From positions 124,001-188,000 of the forward strand of contig NW_027043828.1 in assembly GCF_037102585.1 (NCBI RefSeq): a DNA stretch of 64,000 nt. Direction: 5' to 3'. The position numbers and the translations under genes were made by a program. The stretch's first letter is position 1. Each line of letters opens with the position of its first letter. Of the stretch, positions 1-12,469 are shown in pieces. Under the pieces are notes generated by a model. That model was not told the origin of the DNA and searched no databases. It saw nothing but the letters and a program-made list of their open reading frames with translations. Origin of the DNA: Saccharomycopsis crataegensis. Its lineage: Eukaryota; Ascomycota; Saccharomycetes; Ascoideales; Saccharomycopsidaceae.

Positions 1-1044
1 TTACCTCCTCCAGTGACAATGGGCCATCAATACCAAGGGTTTTCTCCTTATGGATACCCTGGCCATCCTGATCCAAGATACTCTCTTCCTCCAGCCCATG
101 ACATGCTCATGCAATCAGGAATAGCTCCTCCTCCTCCTCCTCCTCCTCCTCCTCATAATCATCATCATCATGCTCCTCCACCACCAGGAATGTACGGGAC
201 CGCCGCCCAATTGGGTGCGATCCCAGTGGTATCGCCGCCAATGATTGGCGATTCGACCCCATTACTGCCAGGGGGAGGTGAAAAGAAGAAGAGACCAAGA
301 AGAAAACACGACGAGATCGAACGTATCTATTTGTGTAATTGGAAAGGATGCTCCAAAGGTTACGGGACCCTCAACCACTTGAATGCCCATGTCAACACCC
401 AGAATCACGGAGAAAAAAGAAGACCTGAAGAGTTCAAAGAAATCCGTGCCAAATTGAGGGAACGTAAAAAGAAGAACCAAGAGTACAACCGTTTGCAACG
501 TCAAAAAAACCTTTCCAGCCCAACTTCTGGCATTAGTAATAATAATAACAATAATAACAATAACCCACCAGTGGCGTTACCATCGTTATACAATGATTTC
601 CCTGAAGAATTCATCGAGTTCCAATCGAACGTTAGAATGTACTCTCAAGGTCCTTCGTCATCGTCAACATCGTCGCTTCCTCCACCATCGGCGTCTAATA
701 ATAACTATTCTTCTTTCAGCTATTCTCAAACTCCTGCCACTACCATCGCTTCGACCACGGGGTACGATGATTGGAAATCAGGAGCGTCTTCAGAACCTCT
801 GGGATCACTTAGCCCAACCCATCATTCTGATTCAGAGCACGGTAGTCCACACTCGACTCCAACCCAACATGCCTCGGTGCCAAGTATTTACGCTTATGGT
901 GCCCCTGCTTCTACTTCTTCTTCTTCTTCTACTGGTCCACTTTCCGGATCGAATTACTTGAGTTATGGCAACTATTCTGGTTCACTTTCAGAGCCAGATG
1001 GGGCATCTAGTGTCGGTGCTTCTCCAACATATCACCATCGTTGA
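1..1044 (+). CDS. Con7-like C2H2 zinc-finger transcription factor, 5'-partial
   Basis: The reading frame is open to the left edge of the window (the first in-window ATG is at 19, preceded in frame by Leu-Pro-Pro-Pro-Val-Thr), so the true start probably lies upstream. Seen: a Pro-run and His-run near residues 40-55, a basic KKKRPRRK stretch, then one C2H2 finger of spacing C-x4-C-x12-H-x5-H (core YLCNWKGCSKGYGTLNHL) followed by a basic helix (EFKEIRAKLRERKKK). The finger plus basic tail is the hallmark of the fungal Con7 family, nuclear regulators of morphogenesis genes. The C-terminal half is low complexity Asn, Ser, Thr and Pro, probably an activation region. The stop is TGA at 1042-1044. 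The family call is from memory of the finger region; the rest is too repetitive to help. Confidence 0.7.
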   Translation, partial: LPPPVTMGHQYQGFSPYGYPGHPDPRYSLPPAHDMLMQSGIAPPPPPPPPPHNHHHHAPPPPGMYGTAAQLGAIPVVSPPMIGDSTPLLPGGGEKKKRPRRKHDEIERIYLCNWKGCSKGYGTLNHLNAHVNTQNHGEKRRPEEFKEIRAKLRERKKKNQEYNRLQRQKNLSSPTSGISNNNNNNNNNPPVALPSLYNDFPEEFIEFQSNVRMYSQGPSSSSTSSLPPPSASNNNYSSFSYSQTPATTIASTTGYDDWKSGASSEPLGSLSPTHHSDSEHGSPHSTPTQHASVPSIYAYGAPASTSSSSSTGPLSGSNYLSYGNYSGSLSEPDGASSVGASPTYHHR

Positions 1045-3872
<2,828 letters not shown>

Positions 3873-6800
3873 TCAAAAAACATACTCATCCTTCTCAATT
3901 TTATACTTCAATATATGGAAAATGAATCTCTTCCCATGGAACTCATTGTAGGTTTTACTGATATCACTGAACTTCTCATTATTGGCGATATCAAAATTCA
4001 AACTATCCCAATCAAGCCCATAACTTTTCAAATACTTGAGGTGCAATGGCATCCCATCGGCGGTATCAATCCTCGCCACCAATAACGGATCCTCCCCACT
4101 GCTTGGCCGATGGGTTTTGGTATCGCTCACCACAATCCATCTCCGTTGTAAGTTCTGGATCATCTCCACCACATCCTCCGATCGCTGCGGTCCCTGACAA
4201 AGCCCCAATAACGTATCCCCAATGATCGGGAACACAATCTTCGTGACAAACGCACTCCGCTCAAATAAATACTCCATCAACTCTAAGAATCGGGTCTTCA
4301 CTTTCATCGCCAACTTCGCTTTCGTGAATAGTTTCGAGATCGTGATCAACACCACAATCAGGCATCGCGATTCCGAACATAAAAACTTGAGAAGCATCAA
4401 CGGCACCCGATTGTGCATACGGATTTCCACGTAATTCTCCCCCGGTTCAAACCCTGCCCTCACCATGATCGCGTCAAATTCCTCGAATGAGAGCGCCCCA
4501 ATGTAAAATGGTACCATCGGGGCGATAGAGTCCAAATCTAGCCCATACCCACGAATGCTACGACTCTTCCTCACCGATAAAAGCTTCATCACCGCAATGT
4601 CGATAGCGTACTTGAAGAAATACGTCACTTGCTTCGATAACAACAATTTGCAATTCAACACCACCACTGACACGTTATTATCGATCCCCAACTTGAGATA
4701 TGCCGGCGATAAATATTTCACCGCCATCAGCCGGAATTCCGTCCGAGTCGAGTTGACGATATCCCAAATACTCGAGCATGAAAAAACCGTGTTTTTCGAC
4801 TGGATCGTCCAAGAAATCTTTGCAAAAATGAAAAACCCAGTCTCCAGAATTAACAAATCCCCTGTAAATGACAACACCACCGCAATCCACACAATAAGCT
4901 CCAAATAAATACTGTCCTTTTGCAACCCCGTTACCAAATCTCCCAAATTCATGAAAAACACCATGAGCTTCGCCATGTCAAACGAGTCTTCCTTATCCGC
5001 CAATAATTCCATAAACGACACCATTTCCGATAAATAAATCTTCAAGAAATGATCGCTGATCCCCAAGGACCCTAACTGGCCTAATAATCTTAGCCCCTTC
5101 ACTTGATAGACCGAGTCTTTATTGAACGCCAACGAGTACGACAATGACGTCAATGCCGATACCCAGGCGTCGCTTTGCACTCGGTGCAGGTATTCTGGCA
5201 AGCAAAGAATCTCAATCACCGCAGAATTGATAGTTCTCGAAGTAACAAAGTCCCCGTGGAATTCTTGGATGGTTTGTTTACCGAGCCCGGTGTTGGTCAA
5301 CTCATCACTAAGGTTCAACCCGAAAATGTATTCGGCTTGCGACCCCCGAAGATCAAGGATTATCTTATCGATCACTTCGATAGAAGGTTTTTCAAAAAAA
5401 TCCCCGTTGGTTCTAAGCGAGTTCAAGCAATTGATAAACAACGTCATAATCAGAGTCTTCACCTTGATGGTCCCGGTTCGATGATAAATCGAACAAATGT
5501 ACATCACTTTCGGCAAGAATTGCTCGACAAAATATAAATTGTCAAATAATAAACTCAAACACGCCTCTAACAAAAACTCAATCTTGATCCAGTAAAATTC
5601 CATCCTTGAATGTTGATCACACATCGTCTTTGACAATTTGGTGCCTTCAAGCAATTGGTTGATGATAACAGCACAAACTTTTATAGAAGAGTTGACCGTG
5701 AGCAAACTCATCAATTTGTCACAGTCTGCTCCCGCAAAAATCAATTTCCGATTCAAAATTTCTCCAATCACGTCATCGACAATCATTTCCACCAATTGCT
5801 CATCACAAATCAAGTGCGACCAAATCTCCATATTGAAGGTCATGAAAACTCCTTGCGATTTAGGGAAATTCCTGATAATCGATAAAATAAAAGTATGAAT
5901 GAGTTCAGGATCATCACTCAATTCCCCACAAACAAAATCAATCCACGGAGTAATGGTCCAAAAAATATCATAAGTCCCCGAGCCCAATCCTTGCCAGCCA
6001 TCCCCGGCATTCATTACAAACACAAACGCCGACACAATCTGCCTAACTAGCTCAGGATTATCTTTGGCAACTCTAACAAATAAGCATCGAACCATCGTCA
6101 GACTCTTAGGAGGGGAAAACGCCGGACCAATCTCAAAGAACAACCCCGGGTCAGAAATCTTGATATGTTTGGCCACCATACATAATAAATCGTAAGCGTG
6201 TTTTCGTACTTCCGGATCATTGTTCAACAAACCAGTACCAATAGAGATTAACACTTCCCCTAAAAACTCTTTCATATCCACCACTTTCGAAGACTTCATT
6301 AATTGTCGCTGATTGTTGTACATCGTGGTTTGTGCTCCATTCAAACTCAAATAGAATGTTCTGATGATCTCCAGTCTCTTCAAACTCGAGAATTTCATCA
6401 CCCTATCAAACAACCTCGAATGAGTTTGGAACGTTCCAATCATCCCTGGATCATTATCGAGTTCACGTAGTTCGGTCCAATCATTCAATGGCTCGATGTT
6501 CACGGTTTTCAAATATTTGGTCATCGTGCCAATTTTGAATTTCTTGGAATTGGCAAAACTGTACATGATATGACTATTGGTGAATTTCAAATTCATTGGT
6601 TTGACCTTTTCATTTTCAAACAATAAAATATCATTGATGAAATTTTTCCCACCGTTCACCACACTGTACGTCTGTTCAGACAAGTCTAAAGAGTTGATAA
6701 TGTCATAATCTTCAAATACCGTCAAGAACGAGAACTTATTGAACCGGGGGTTCATGAATCTATGGTTATCCCCGGTTTGCGATAAGTCATCGATCATCAC

Positions 6801-9800
6801 CGCCAACTCCCCAGAAAACACATCACTAACATTGACAATGAAAACCCCTCCACATTTGTCGGCAAGCTCATTGGAGGTGATCGACACAAGGTGGGTCATC
6901 ATTTTTTCAAAACATTCAATACATTCTGGTTCATTATACAACGTACAATCAACAATAAGATAAAATTGTGACGTTGACATCTGACAAAGAGCTTGCAAGA
7001 ACCGTGCTGCTAAAATCTTCGAATCAATGTGTTCATAATTCACAAACTCTTTTAAATTGAAAACAAACACTTGGTTACCATCTTTGGAAATCCCTTCTTT
7101 TAAAAACGACGCATTAATGATCTTTTCATAGATCGGGTTCTTGAGCGCTTCGCTCACCAATTGATATATTTCTGGATGCTTGTCTTTGTTGATTGCAATA
7201 TAGTTAGCAACATCTGGATAATACGTGAAAAATTGAAGTCTGGTATTGGTGAATGATTCATCAAATGTTTTAAAATATTGATATAATTCAGAAACACGCC
7301 CTTTGTGATTCATCAATCCACAATTGAGCATACTATGTCGCAACTCCCTGGAATGTTCCACCGAAAAAGTGCAAAACACCCGAATGTCTTGCATGCTAAC
7401 CAGAGACACATCACGTCCGCCAATTTCGGCATCTAAAAATTGTTTTGAGGCGGCGTCGATAACGAATTGTGATGTCTTGGCAATCAATACCCCAATTTGC
7501 GATTCGTGTCCTTTAATTGATGAAAACGTTGTGGCATCCAAAGAGTTATTCACTGTACTTTGTAAAGACCTCGTCAATATTATAAAACTCTTTTTGCGAG
7601 CAACCGTGACGTCCTTTTCCTTTACCAACCCAAGTTGTTCTGGATGCGCCACCGCTGGACAAATAAATCTCAGGAATAGGAAAGATTTCACGACATTCAA
7701 AGCCAAAGCATCGTCATTTGTCGATTCAAATACAACGGCTCTAATAGAAAAACAAATCGATTTGATGATTGGCGGCAATTTGTCAATCGAACCGCAAATG
7801 GTCTCTGTCAACAATCGATAGTACTTGAAAAAATTTGTCGAATGGTCCACTACCAGCTCACTATCATCAAAATACTCTTCCTCTTCAATTAAACGCTTCA
7901 ATACAACACCAACGGTACAACGCAAAAACTCAGTTCCATAATCTTTGGTCACTAGCAGTAACAACTTAGTGGTGAAATTGTTTTTCCTAAAAAGGTCGAT
8001 TGGTAGAGTTAAAGATTGCAAGTCATATTGGATCAATTTTTGCAAACAACCCACCAATTCCCCCGTCGCCAGCAACAAATGGTACATAGAATTTGAAACC
8101 CTATCCAATTCTTTAGGATCAACCACTTCTGAAATACCACCAAGTACGTCTAACCGGGTGATAGAGGACCTCATGAATTCATAAACATTGCCCTTGAATG
8201 ACCCAAGATTAACAAATTCATCCCGATCAAAGATATTTTTGAAAATTTGTAAAAACGTAGTCTGAAGTTCAGAATTACTGTCAGTCAATAATGATAAAAC
8301 ATAATTTGAGCCAACATCGTAGTTCAATCGAATCAAGTTACTCAAAATACCAATTATTCTTTCCAGGATCTTTTTGTTTTCCGCGTCGCTGTATTTGACT
8401 TTTAGAAAATCATTATCATTATTGTTGCGTGAATCAGTCACAGTATTTTTGCCACCGTAAGCAGTTACAGGCCTAGTGTTCGAACTACCTGACGCCTTCA
8501 TACTATCAAAAGTCTTTTTTAGAATCCGCATCAAGCTACTGTAATAATTTCCAAACATCAAAGATCTCACCGTATCCACCTCTACGGCAAAATTGATGTT
8601 GCTCTTGATAATAAACAATTTCGTAGTTAAAAGTTGCAAGCACGACAATAACTCCAAAACAATTTCCTTGTAAACATTTGTCATTTTGCCAATATAACCA
8701 TCAATCTTCAGCTGGGGCACTGAGTTCACTTCCGCACACGATCTGCGCAATTTAGTAAAAAAATTGAACTCATTTCTGAAAAATGAAAGCATCAACCAAT
8801 TCCCAAATATTTTTGTTAAAGCATTTTTCCACAATACATAACTCACATCCATTCTCAAAGAGTTCTCTTGCTTGAGCGCTGATGCCACAAATTTAATCAC
8901 CAGCAACTTCATTTTGGAAAAATTGAGCGACATTTCCATTAATTGGGTTTCATTTTGGAATTTTTGAATTTTGCCATTTGTAAGCAACAGGTACTGATTT
9001 TTGACTATATCCACTAGACAATCCAATATTTGAAATATTCTGGTACTCTGGCCAAAAAGCACTAGTTCTGGTAGCCTTTTCAGTAACCTATCCAATATTG
9101 TTGCATATGAAGTGATGGTGCCAGTTTCTGTTGTACTAAGCATTCTGTGGGCTGCAGGCGCTTGAAGCTTCTGTAACACTTCATCAATAAGAATGTACAA
9201 ATAAAATACAATATTTGAATGAAGTGATTCACTCAACAACGCTTCTGCAATCTTTCTTTTTTCAAATTGCGGTGAGCTCAATGTCCTGAACATTTTTTCA
9301 ACAAACTTGAAATATGTGTCGTTTTCTTGTAGTGAGTTCATTTGATCGGTTGGTTCGATGGAAATATCTAAACCAGCGACAATTGCCATAAATGTAGAAT
9401 AATTCTCAAATTTTACCAACTTTTCTTTATCAGTAATGAATTCTTCGTTGAAATAGCCTTCAATTTTCTCTGATATCAATACTGCCACGTCATCCAATGC
9501 CTCAGTTTTGCGAGGAACATTATTCATAAATAACTTTTTCGCTTTATTGAACATGTACCTTTGACCTCTAATAATAACCGATTTATCTGTAGCAATAGCT
9601 TTCATAAACTCGGCATTCACTTTCATCAAAACATTTGACTTGATACTTGACTCTTGATTTAAAACAACTACCCATCCTTTCAATAAATCTTTGAAATGGG
9701 TATAACTTTCGGAGGTTGCTCCGCACAAATAAACATAACAGAACAGCTCTGCCACCTTGGTAGCTTCCCAATTTAATCGTGATCTCCTATGAGACAAGTC

Positions 9801-12074
9801 AGAGAAATATCTAGCTCTATCAATTTTTCCTGGATATAAACTTATAAACTTTACCATATATTCGAACACGAAGACAATCTGTCTGGTATTTTGATGAGTT
9901 CCTTCCAAAGCGTGTCTTAAAAGAAGATTCACGATTTTCGTGGTGAAATTTAGATTAGCAGAAAACATGTAGTATCTATACCCTGCCAAAAGAGTTTCAT
10001 TGGATAACAAGTTCAACAAAAAATTGATTGATTTTTCTGAACACATAACATCGTGGTCAAAGAGACCTCCCATAATGGCATCACCAAAAAAAAATCCTCT
10101 ATCTGAAATTTCGTCAGTGACCTCATCGAACAAATTTTCATCAGATAATAAAACCAGATCTTTTACAAATAACGGTTCAGATTTCAACAATTCAATGGGC
10201 GAAACGTTCAATATATCAACAGAAACTTGATACACTCTTCTTGACAAGAATCCAGGAAACGTTAAAAAGTTTTCATCTTCAATAGTGGCATCCTCGAAAT
10301 TAGGATCAGTTAATTGATTACCTGTTTCATATTTTTTATTTCCTTTCAAATGTTTTTGAATACGATTACCTGAGTTATGTAACGAGAAACCAAAATGCAT
10401 ATTAGAAGTGGATTTATTTGGTGTTGTGGAGTTTGTAGTGTCCTTATTGCGACTATCTTGAGGACCAAGAATTTGATACTCTGATAAATGTGCCCGCTGG
10501 GTTGGATATTTCATGAAATGCCTCATATGTGATTTTTCTGTCAACTTCATGGTTTTAACAAGATCAGTTCTGGTAGTGATGAAATTCTGGAAATATTCAA
10601 TGTTATAGAAATATTTTTCCATAAGAATCAACCCAAGTTTATTTGACTGTAACTTTTTAATGGCACAAGTGATAATATAGTACCCATATAAATCTACCTT
10701 TAAATAGTTCTTGATGTAGTAATCGAAAACAGGAAAAATCTCTTCTGGAGCTAACATGAAAATAAAAGTGATGAAATCAATCTTTGATGATTCCACTAAA
10801 GAGTTTTCTGTTGTGCTAGTGGAAACACTAAAGCAAACATCTTCGATAGCCTCAAATACCTTGAGCATGTATTTTCTTGTGAATAAAACAAGAGGGTGCT
10901 GAGGTTCCAACGGTTCGACATGAACCGCCACACCGAGAAGAATAGAATAACACTTGAGAATAAGGTGTTTGTCATCAATAGAAGTTACTTTCTCAAGGTC
11001 GGCTAATTTGGCTAAAACTGTAAACATTTTCGTTTCGGCAGAATCTAGTTGTTCAGGAAACTCGGACATATGAAGACTCTCCTTGTTGTTGGAAGCAAAT
11101 TGCAAGAACTTGGCCATAACTTGCGGTTTAAAAGAAACGTAAAGCGTTAGAACCCCATAGCTTAGCATCGGTAACATGTGATGGATAGGCTTTTTTGGCA
11201 GATCTAATTTCTGTCTCAAGAACAAATGGTAAACAAGCTCAAAGACCTCTCTTGTAGTTTCATCATTAAAATCATAAGCTAAAAATTCTGTAGGAGATTC
11301 TCGCATCCATTTTGAGATCGGTGCGATCCCAAAGACAGTGGTAGCAAACTGACAGGAAGGACTTGCTTTAAATCTTCTGATAGTTCCCATGGCACTTTTA
11401 ATTTGGATAGACATAACCCCAGTTCTTGCCGACAAAGCAGTAGCACATTCCAAGAATCCGTACTTTGATTTCGATTCTAACAATACTATACCAGCGTCCA
11501 CGCTAGAGGCGCCGTCATCGGTCACATTACGACTGAAAGTAGTGACGAACACCTTGGTGACAATCTGACCGTAAGTGACACGATCTATCTCGTTTATGAA
11601 TTTCAATGCCAGGAAAGCGTAATTGTCGCTAACGATTGTGCCATGCTGGTATATCATCGGACTTTCCTTAGGGACAATGTTGAGGTAAATCGACAAATAT
11701 AAACGGGTGTCATGACAGGAATGACATTTCATGAGCTGCTCAACCAAACCGAGAGTGATTTCATACGGTAGGGTTCTTTTTGGAGTACCAACAGCCTCCA
11801 TCAGATCAACAAAGCTGTTCATACAGTAAAGAATGAGAAAACTAGTCGACTCATTTCGGTCATATTGACGAAGTAGCCGGAGAAACTCGGTTAGAATATT
11901 CTGTATTTCCACTGTACCTAAACCAGCAATCATATTATTGATAGCCACCATCAGCTTGTCAGCTATGGCGTCATCAATGTTCATTTCTTCCAGCATGAAT
12001 CTCTCCAATAACGCCTCGAGCCGGTTGAACGAGGCACTGACAAATTTCGACACACATGCCGGGGGCTCTGACAT
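3873..12074 (-). CDS. IRA: IRA-type neurofibromin-like Ras GTPase-activating protein, copy 1
   Basis: This 2733-residue protein should stimulate GTP hydrolysis by Ras and so lower cAMP/PKA signalling. The central RasGAP domain lies at about residues 1290-1560. The arginine finger is R1363 in LFRKNNFTTK, and the FLR motif is FLFLRFICPA with R1469. A Sec14-like lipid-binding module follows at about 1640-1790, then the neurofibromin PH-like module at about 1820-1950, then long helical repeats to the C-terminus. The start at ATG 12074 is the first Met and is preceded by AT-rich non-coding DNA. It is somewhat shorter than Saccharomyces Ira1 and Ira2 (about 3,080-3,090 residues). A second full-length IRA gene lies 395 bp upstream on the same strand. 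The last 2 kb of the gene look more GC-rich than the rest. The catalytic Arg is intact, so it is probably active. Confidence 0.93.
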   Translation of the reverse strand: MSEPPACVSKFVSASFNRLEALLERFMLEEMNIDDAIADKLMVAINNMIAGLGTVEIQNILTEFLRLLRQYDRNESTSFLILYCMNSFVDLMEAVGTPKRTLPYEITLGLVEQLMKCHSCHDTRLYLSIYLNIVPKESPMIYQHGTIVSDNYAFLALKFINEIDRVTYGQIVTKVFVTTFSRNVTDDGASSVDAGIVLLESKSKYGFLECATALSARTGVMSIQIKSAMGTIRRFKASPSCQFATTVFGIAPISKWMRESPTEFLAYDFNDETTREVFELVYHLFLRQKLDLPKKPIHHMLPMLSYGVLTLYVSFKPQVMAKFLQFASNNKESLHMSEFPEQLDSAETKMFTVLAKLADLEKVTSIDDKHLILKCYSILLGVAVHVEPLEPQHPLVLFTRKYMLKVFEAIEDVCFSVSTSTTENSLVESSKIDFITFIFMLAPEEIFPVFDYYIKNYLKVDLYGYYIITCAIKKLQSNKLGLILMEKYFYNIEYFQNFITTRTDLVKTMKLTEKSHMRHFMKYPTQRAHLSEYQILGPQDSRNKDTTNSTTPNKSTSNMHFGFSLHNSGNRIQKHLKGNKKYETGNQLTDPNFEDATIEDENFLTFPGFLSRRVYQVSVDILNVSPIELLKSEPLFVKDLVLLSDENLFDEVTDEISDRGFFFGDAIMGGLFDHDVMCSEKSINFLLNLLSNETLLAGYRYYMFSANLNFTTKIVNLLLRHALEGTHQNTRQIVFVFEYMVKFISLYPGKIDRARYFSDLSHRRSRLNWEATKVAELFCYVYLCGATSESYTHFKDLLKGWVVVLNQESSIKSNVLMKVNAEFMKAIATDKSVIIRGQRYMFNKAKKLFMNNVPRKTEALDDVAVLISEKIEGYFNEEFITDKEKLVKFENYSTFMAIVAGLDISIEPTDQMNSLQENDTYFKFVEKMFRTLSSPQFEKRKIAEALLSESLHSNIVFYLYILIDEVLQKLQAPAAHRMLSTTETGTITSYATILDRLLKRLPELVLFGQSTRIFQILDCLVDIVKNQYLLLTNGKIQKFQNETQLMEMSLNFSKMKLLVIKFVASALKQENSLRMDVSYVLWKNALTKIFGNWLMLSFFRNEFNFFTKLRRSCAEVNSVPQLKIDGYIGKMTNVYKEIVLELLSCLQLLTTKLFIIKSNINFAVEVDTVRSLMFGNYYSSLMRILKKTFDSMKASGSSNTRPVTAYGGKNTVTDSRNNNDNDFLKVKYSDAENKKILERIIGILSNLIRLNYDVGSNYVLSLLTDSNSELQTTFLQIFKNIFDRDEFVNLGSFKGNVYEFMRSSITRLDVLGGISEVVDPKELDRVSNSMYHLLLATGELVGCLQKLIQYDLQSLTLPIDLFRKNNFTTKLLLLVTKDYGTEFLRCTVGVVLKRLIEEEEYFDDSELVVDHSTNFFKYYRLLTETICGSIDKLPPIIKSICFSIRAVVFESTNDDALALNVVKSFLFLRFICPAVAHPEQLGLVKEKDVTVARKKSFIILTRSLQSTVNNSLDATTFSSIKGHESQIGVLIAKTSQFVIDAASKQFLDAEIGGRDVSLVSMQDIRVFCTFSVEHSRELRHSMLNCGLMNHKGRVSELYQYFKTFDESFTNTRLQFFTYYPDVANYIAINKDKHPEIYQLVSEALKNPIYEKIINASFLKEGISKDGNQVFVFNLKEFVNYEHIDSKILAARFLQALCQMSTSQFYLIVDCTLYNEPECIECFEKMMTHLVSITSNELADKCGGVFIVNVSDVFSGELAVMIDDLSQTGDNHRFMNPRFNKFSFLTVFEDYDIINSLDLSEQTYSVVNGGKNFINDILLFENEKVKPMNLKFTNSHIMYSFANSKKFKIGTMTKYLKTVNIEPLNDWTELRELDNDPGMIGTFQTHSRLFDRVMKFSSLKRLEIIRTFYLSLNGAQTTMYNNQRQLMKSSKVVDMKEFLGEVLISIGTGLLNNDPEVRKHAYDLLCMVAKHIKISDPGLFFEIGPAFSPPKSLTMVRCLFVRVAKDNPELVRQIVSAFVFVMNAGDGWQGLGSGTYDIFWTITPWIDFVCGELSDDPELIHTFILSIIRNFPKSQGVFMTFNMEIWSHLICDEQLVEMIVDDVIGEILNRKLIFAGADCDKLMSLLTVNSSIKVCAVIINQLLEGTKLSKTMCDQHSRMEFYWIKIEFLLEACLSLLFDNLYFVEQFLPKVMYICSIYHRTGTIKVKTLIMTLFINCLNSLRTNGDFFEKPSIEVIDKIILDLRGSQAEYIFGLNLSDELTNTGLGKQTIQEFHGDFVTSRTINSAVIEILCLPEYLHRVQSDAWVSALTSLSYSLAFNKDSVYQVKGLRLLGQLGSLGISDHFLKIYLSEMVSFMELLADKEDSFDMAKLMVFFMNLGDLVTGLQKDSIYLELIVWIAVVLSFTGDLLILETGFFIFAKISWTIQSKNTVFSCSSIWDIVNSTRTEFRLMAVKYLSPAYLKLGIDNNVSVVVLNCKLLLSKQVTYFFKYAIDIAVMKLLSVRKSRSIRGYGLDLDSIAPMVPFYIGALSFEEFDAIMVRAGFEPGENYVEIRMHNRVPLMLLKFLCSESRCLIVVLITISKLFTKAKLAMKVKTRFLELMEYLFERSAFVTKIVFPIIGDTLLGLCQGPQRSEDVVEMIQNLQRRWIVVSDTKTHRPSSGEDPLLVARIDTADGMPLHLKYLKSYGLDWDSLNFDIANNEKFSDISKTYNEFHGKRFIFHILKYKIEKDEYVF

Positions 12075-12469
12075 GGTCGAATAGCACTTTGAAATATAAT
12101 TCTGTTAGTCACACCTTTGTTCTGCTTTTCAACTCTCGACCTGCTTTGTTTTTTTTGGTAGCCTTGCCGACCATTTGAATGTTTAATGTCAATTTCCGTG
12201 GTGTCAAAAAAAAAAAACAAGAAAAAAACGGCTTTGGCTTAAGTGCGCTTAGCATCAAAATAGCAGAGTTTATTGGTGTTAGAACTCGATATAATACAAA
12301 AAAGTGATAAATAACATTTAAGAAAGACAATAGTAGTACAAAAAAGACACAAATAACACAAAGATAAGCAAAAACACCCAAGTAAAGCAAAAAAAAGATC
12401 CAATAAAGTAAAAGTAACAAAGATAGATAACAAGAAGATAGAAGGAAGAAGCCATTTTCCCTGAATTAC
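12075..12469. promoter_or_regulatory. Spacer between tandem IRA genes
   Basis: These 395 bp hold the 3' end of IRA copy 2 and the promoter of copy 1. On the minus strand the stretch is T-rich (read here as A-rich at 12296-12425). No coding frame with an ATG and no clear TATA element could be assigned. Confidence 0.6.

Noticed and set aside
4440-4455. tRNA B-box-like GGTTCAAACCC
   Set aside because: Inside the IRA coding region, with no A box or cloverleaf around it.
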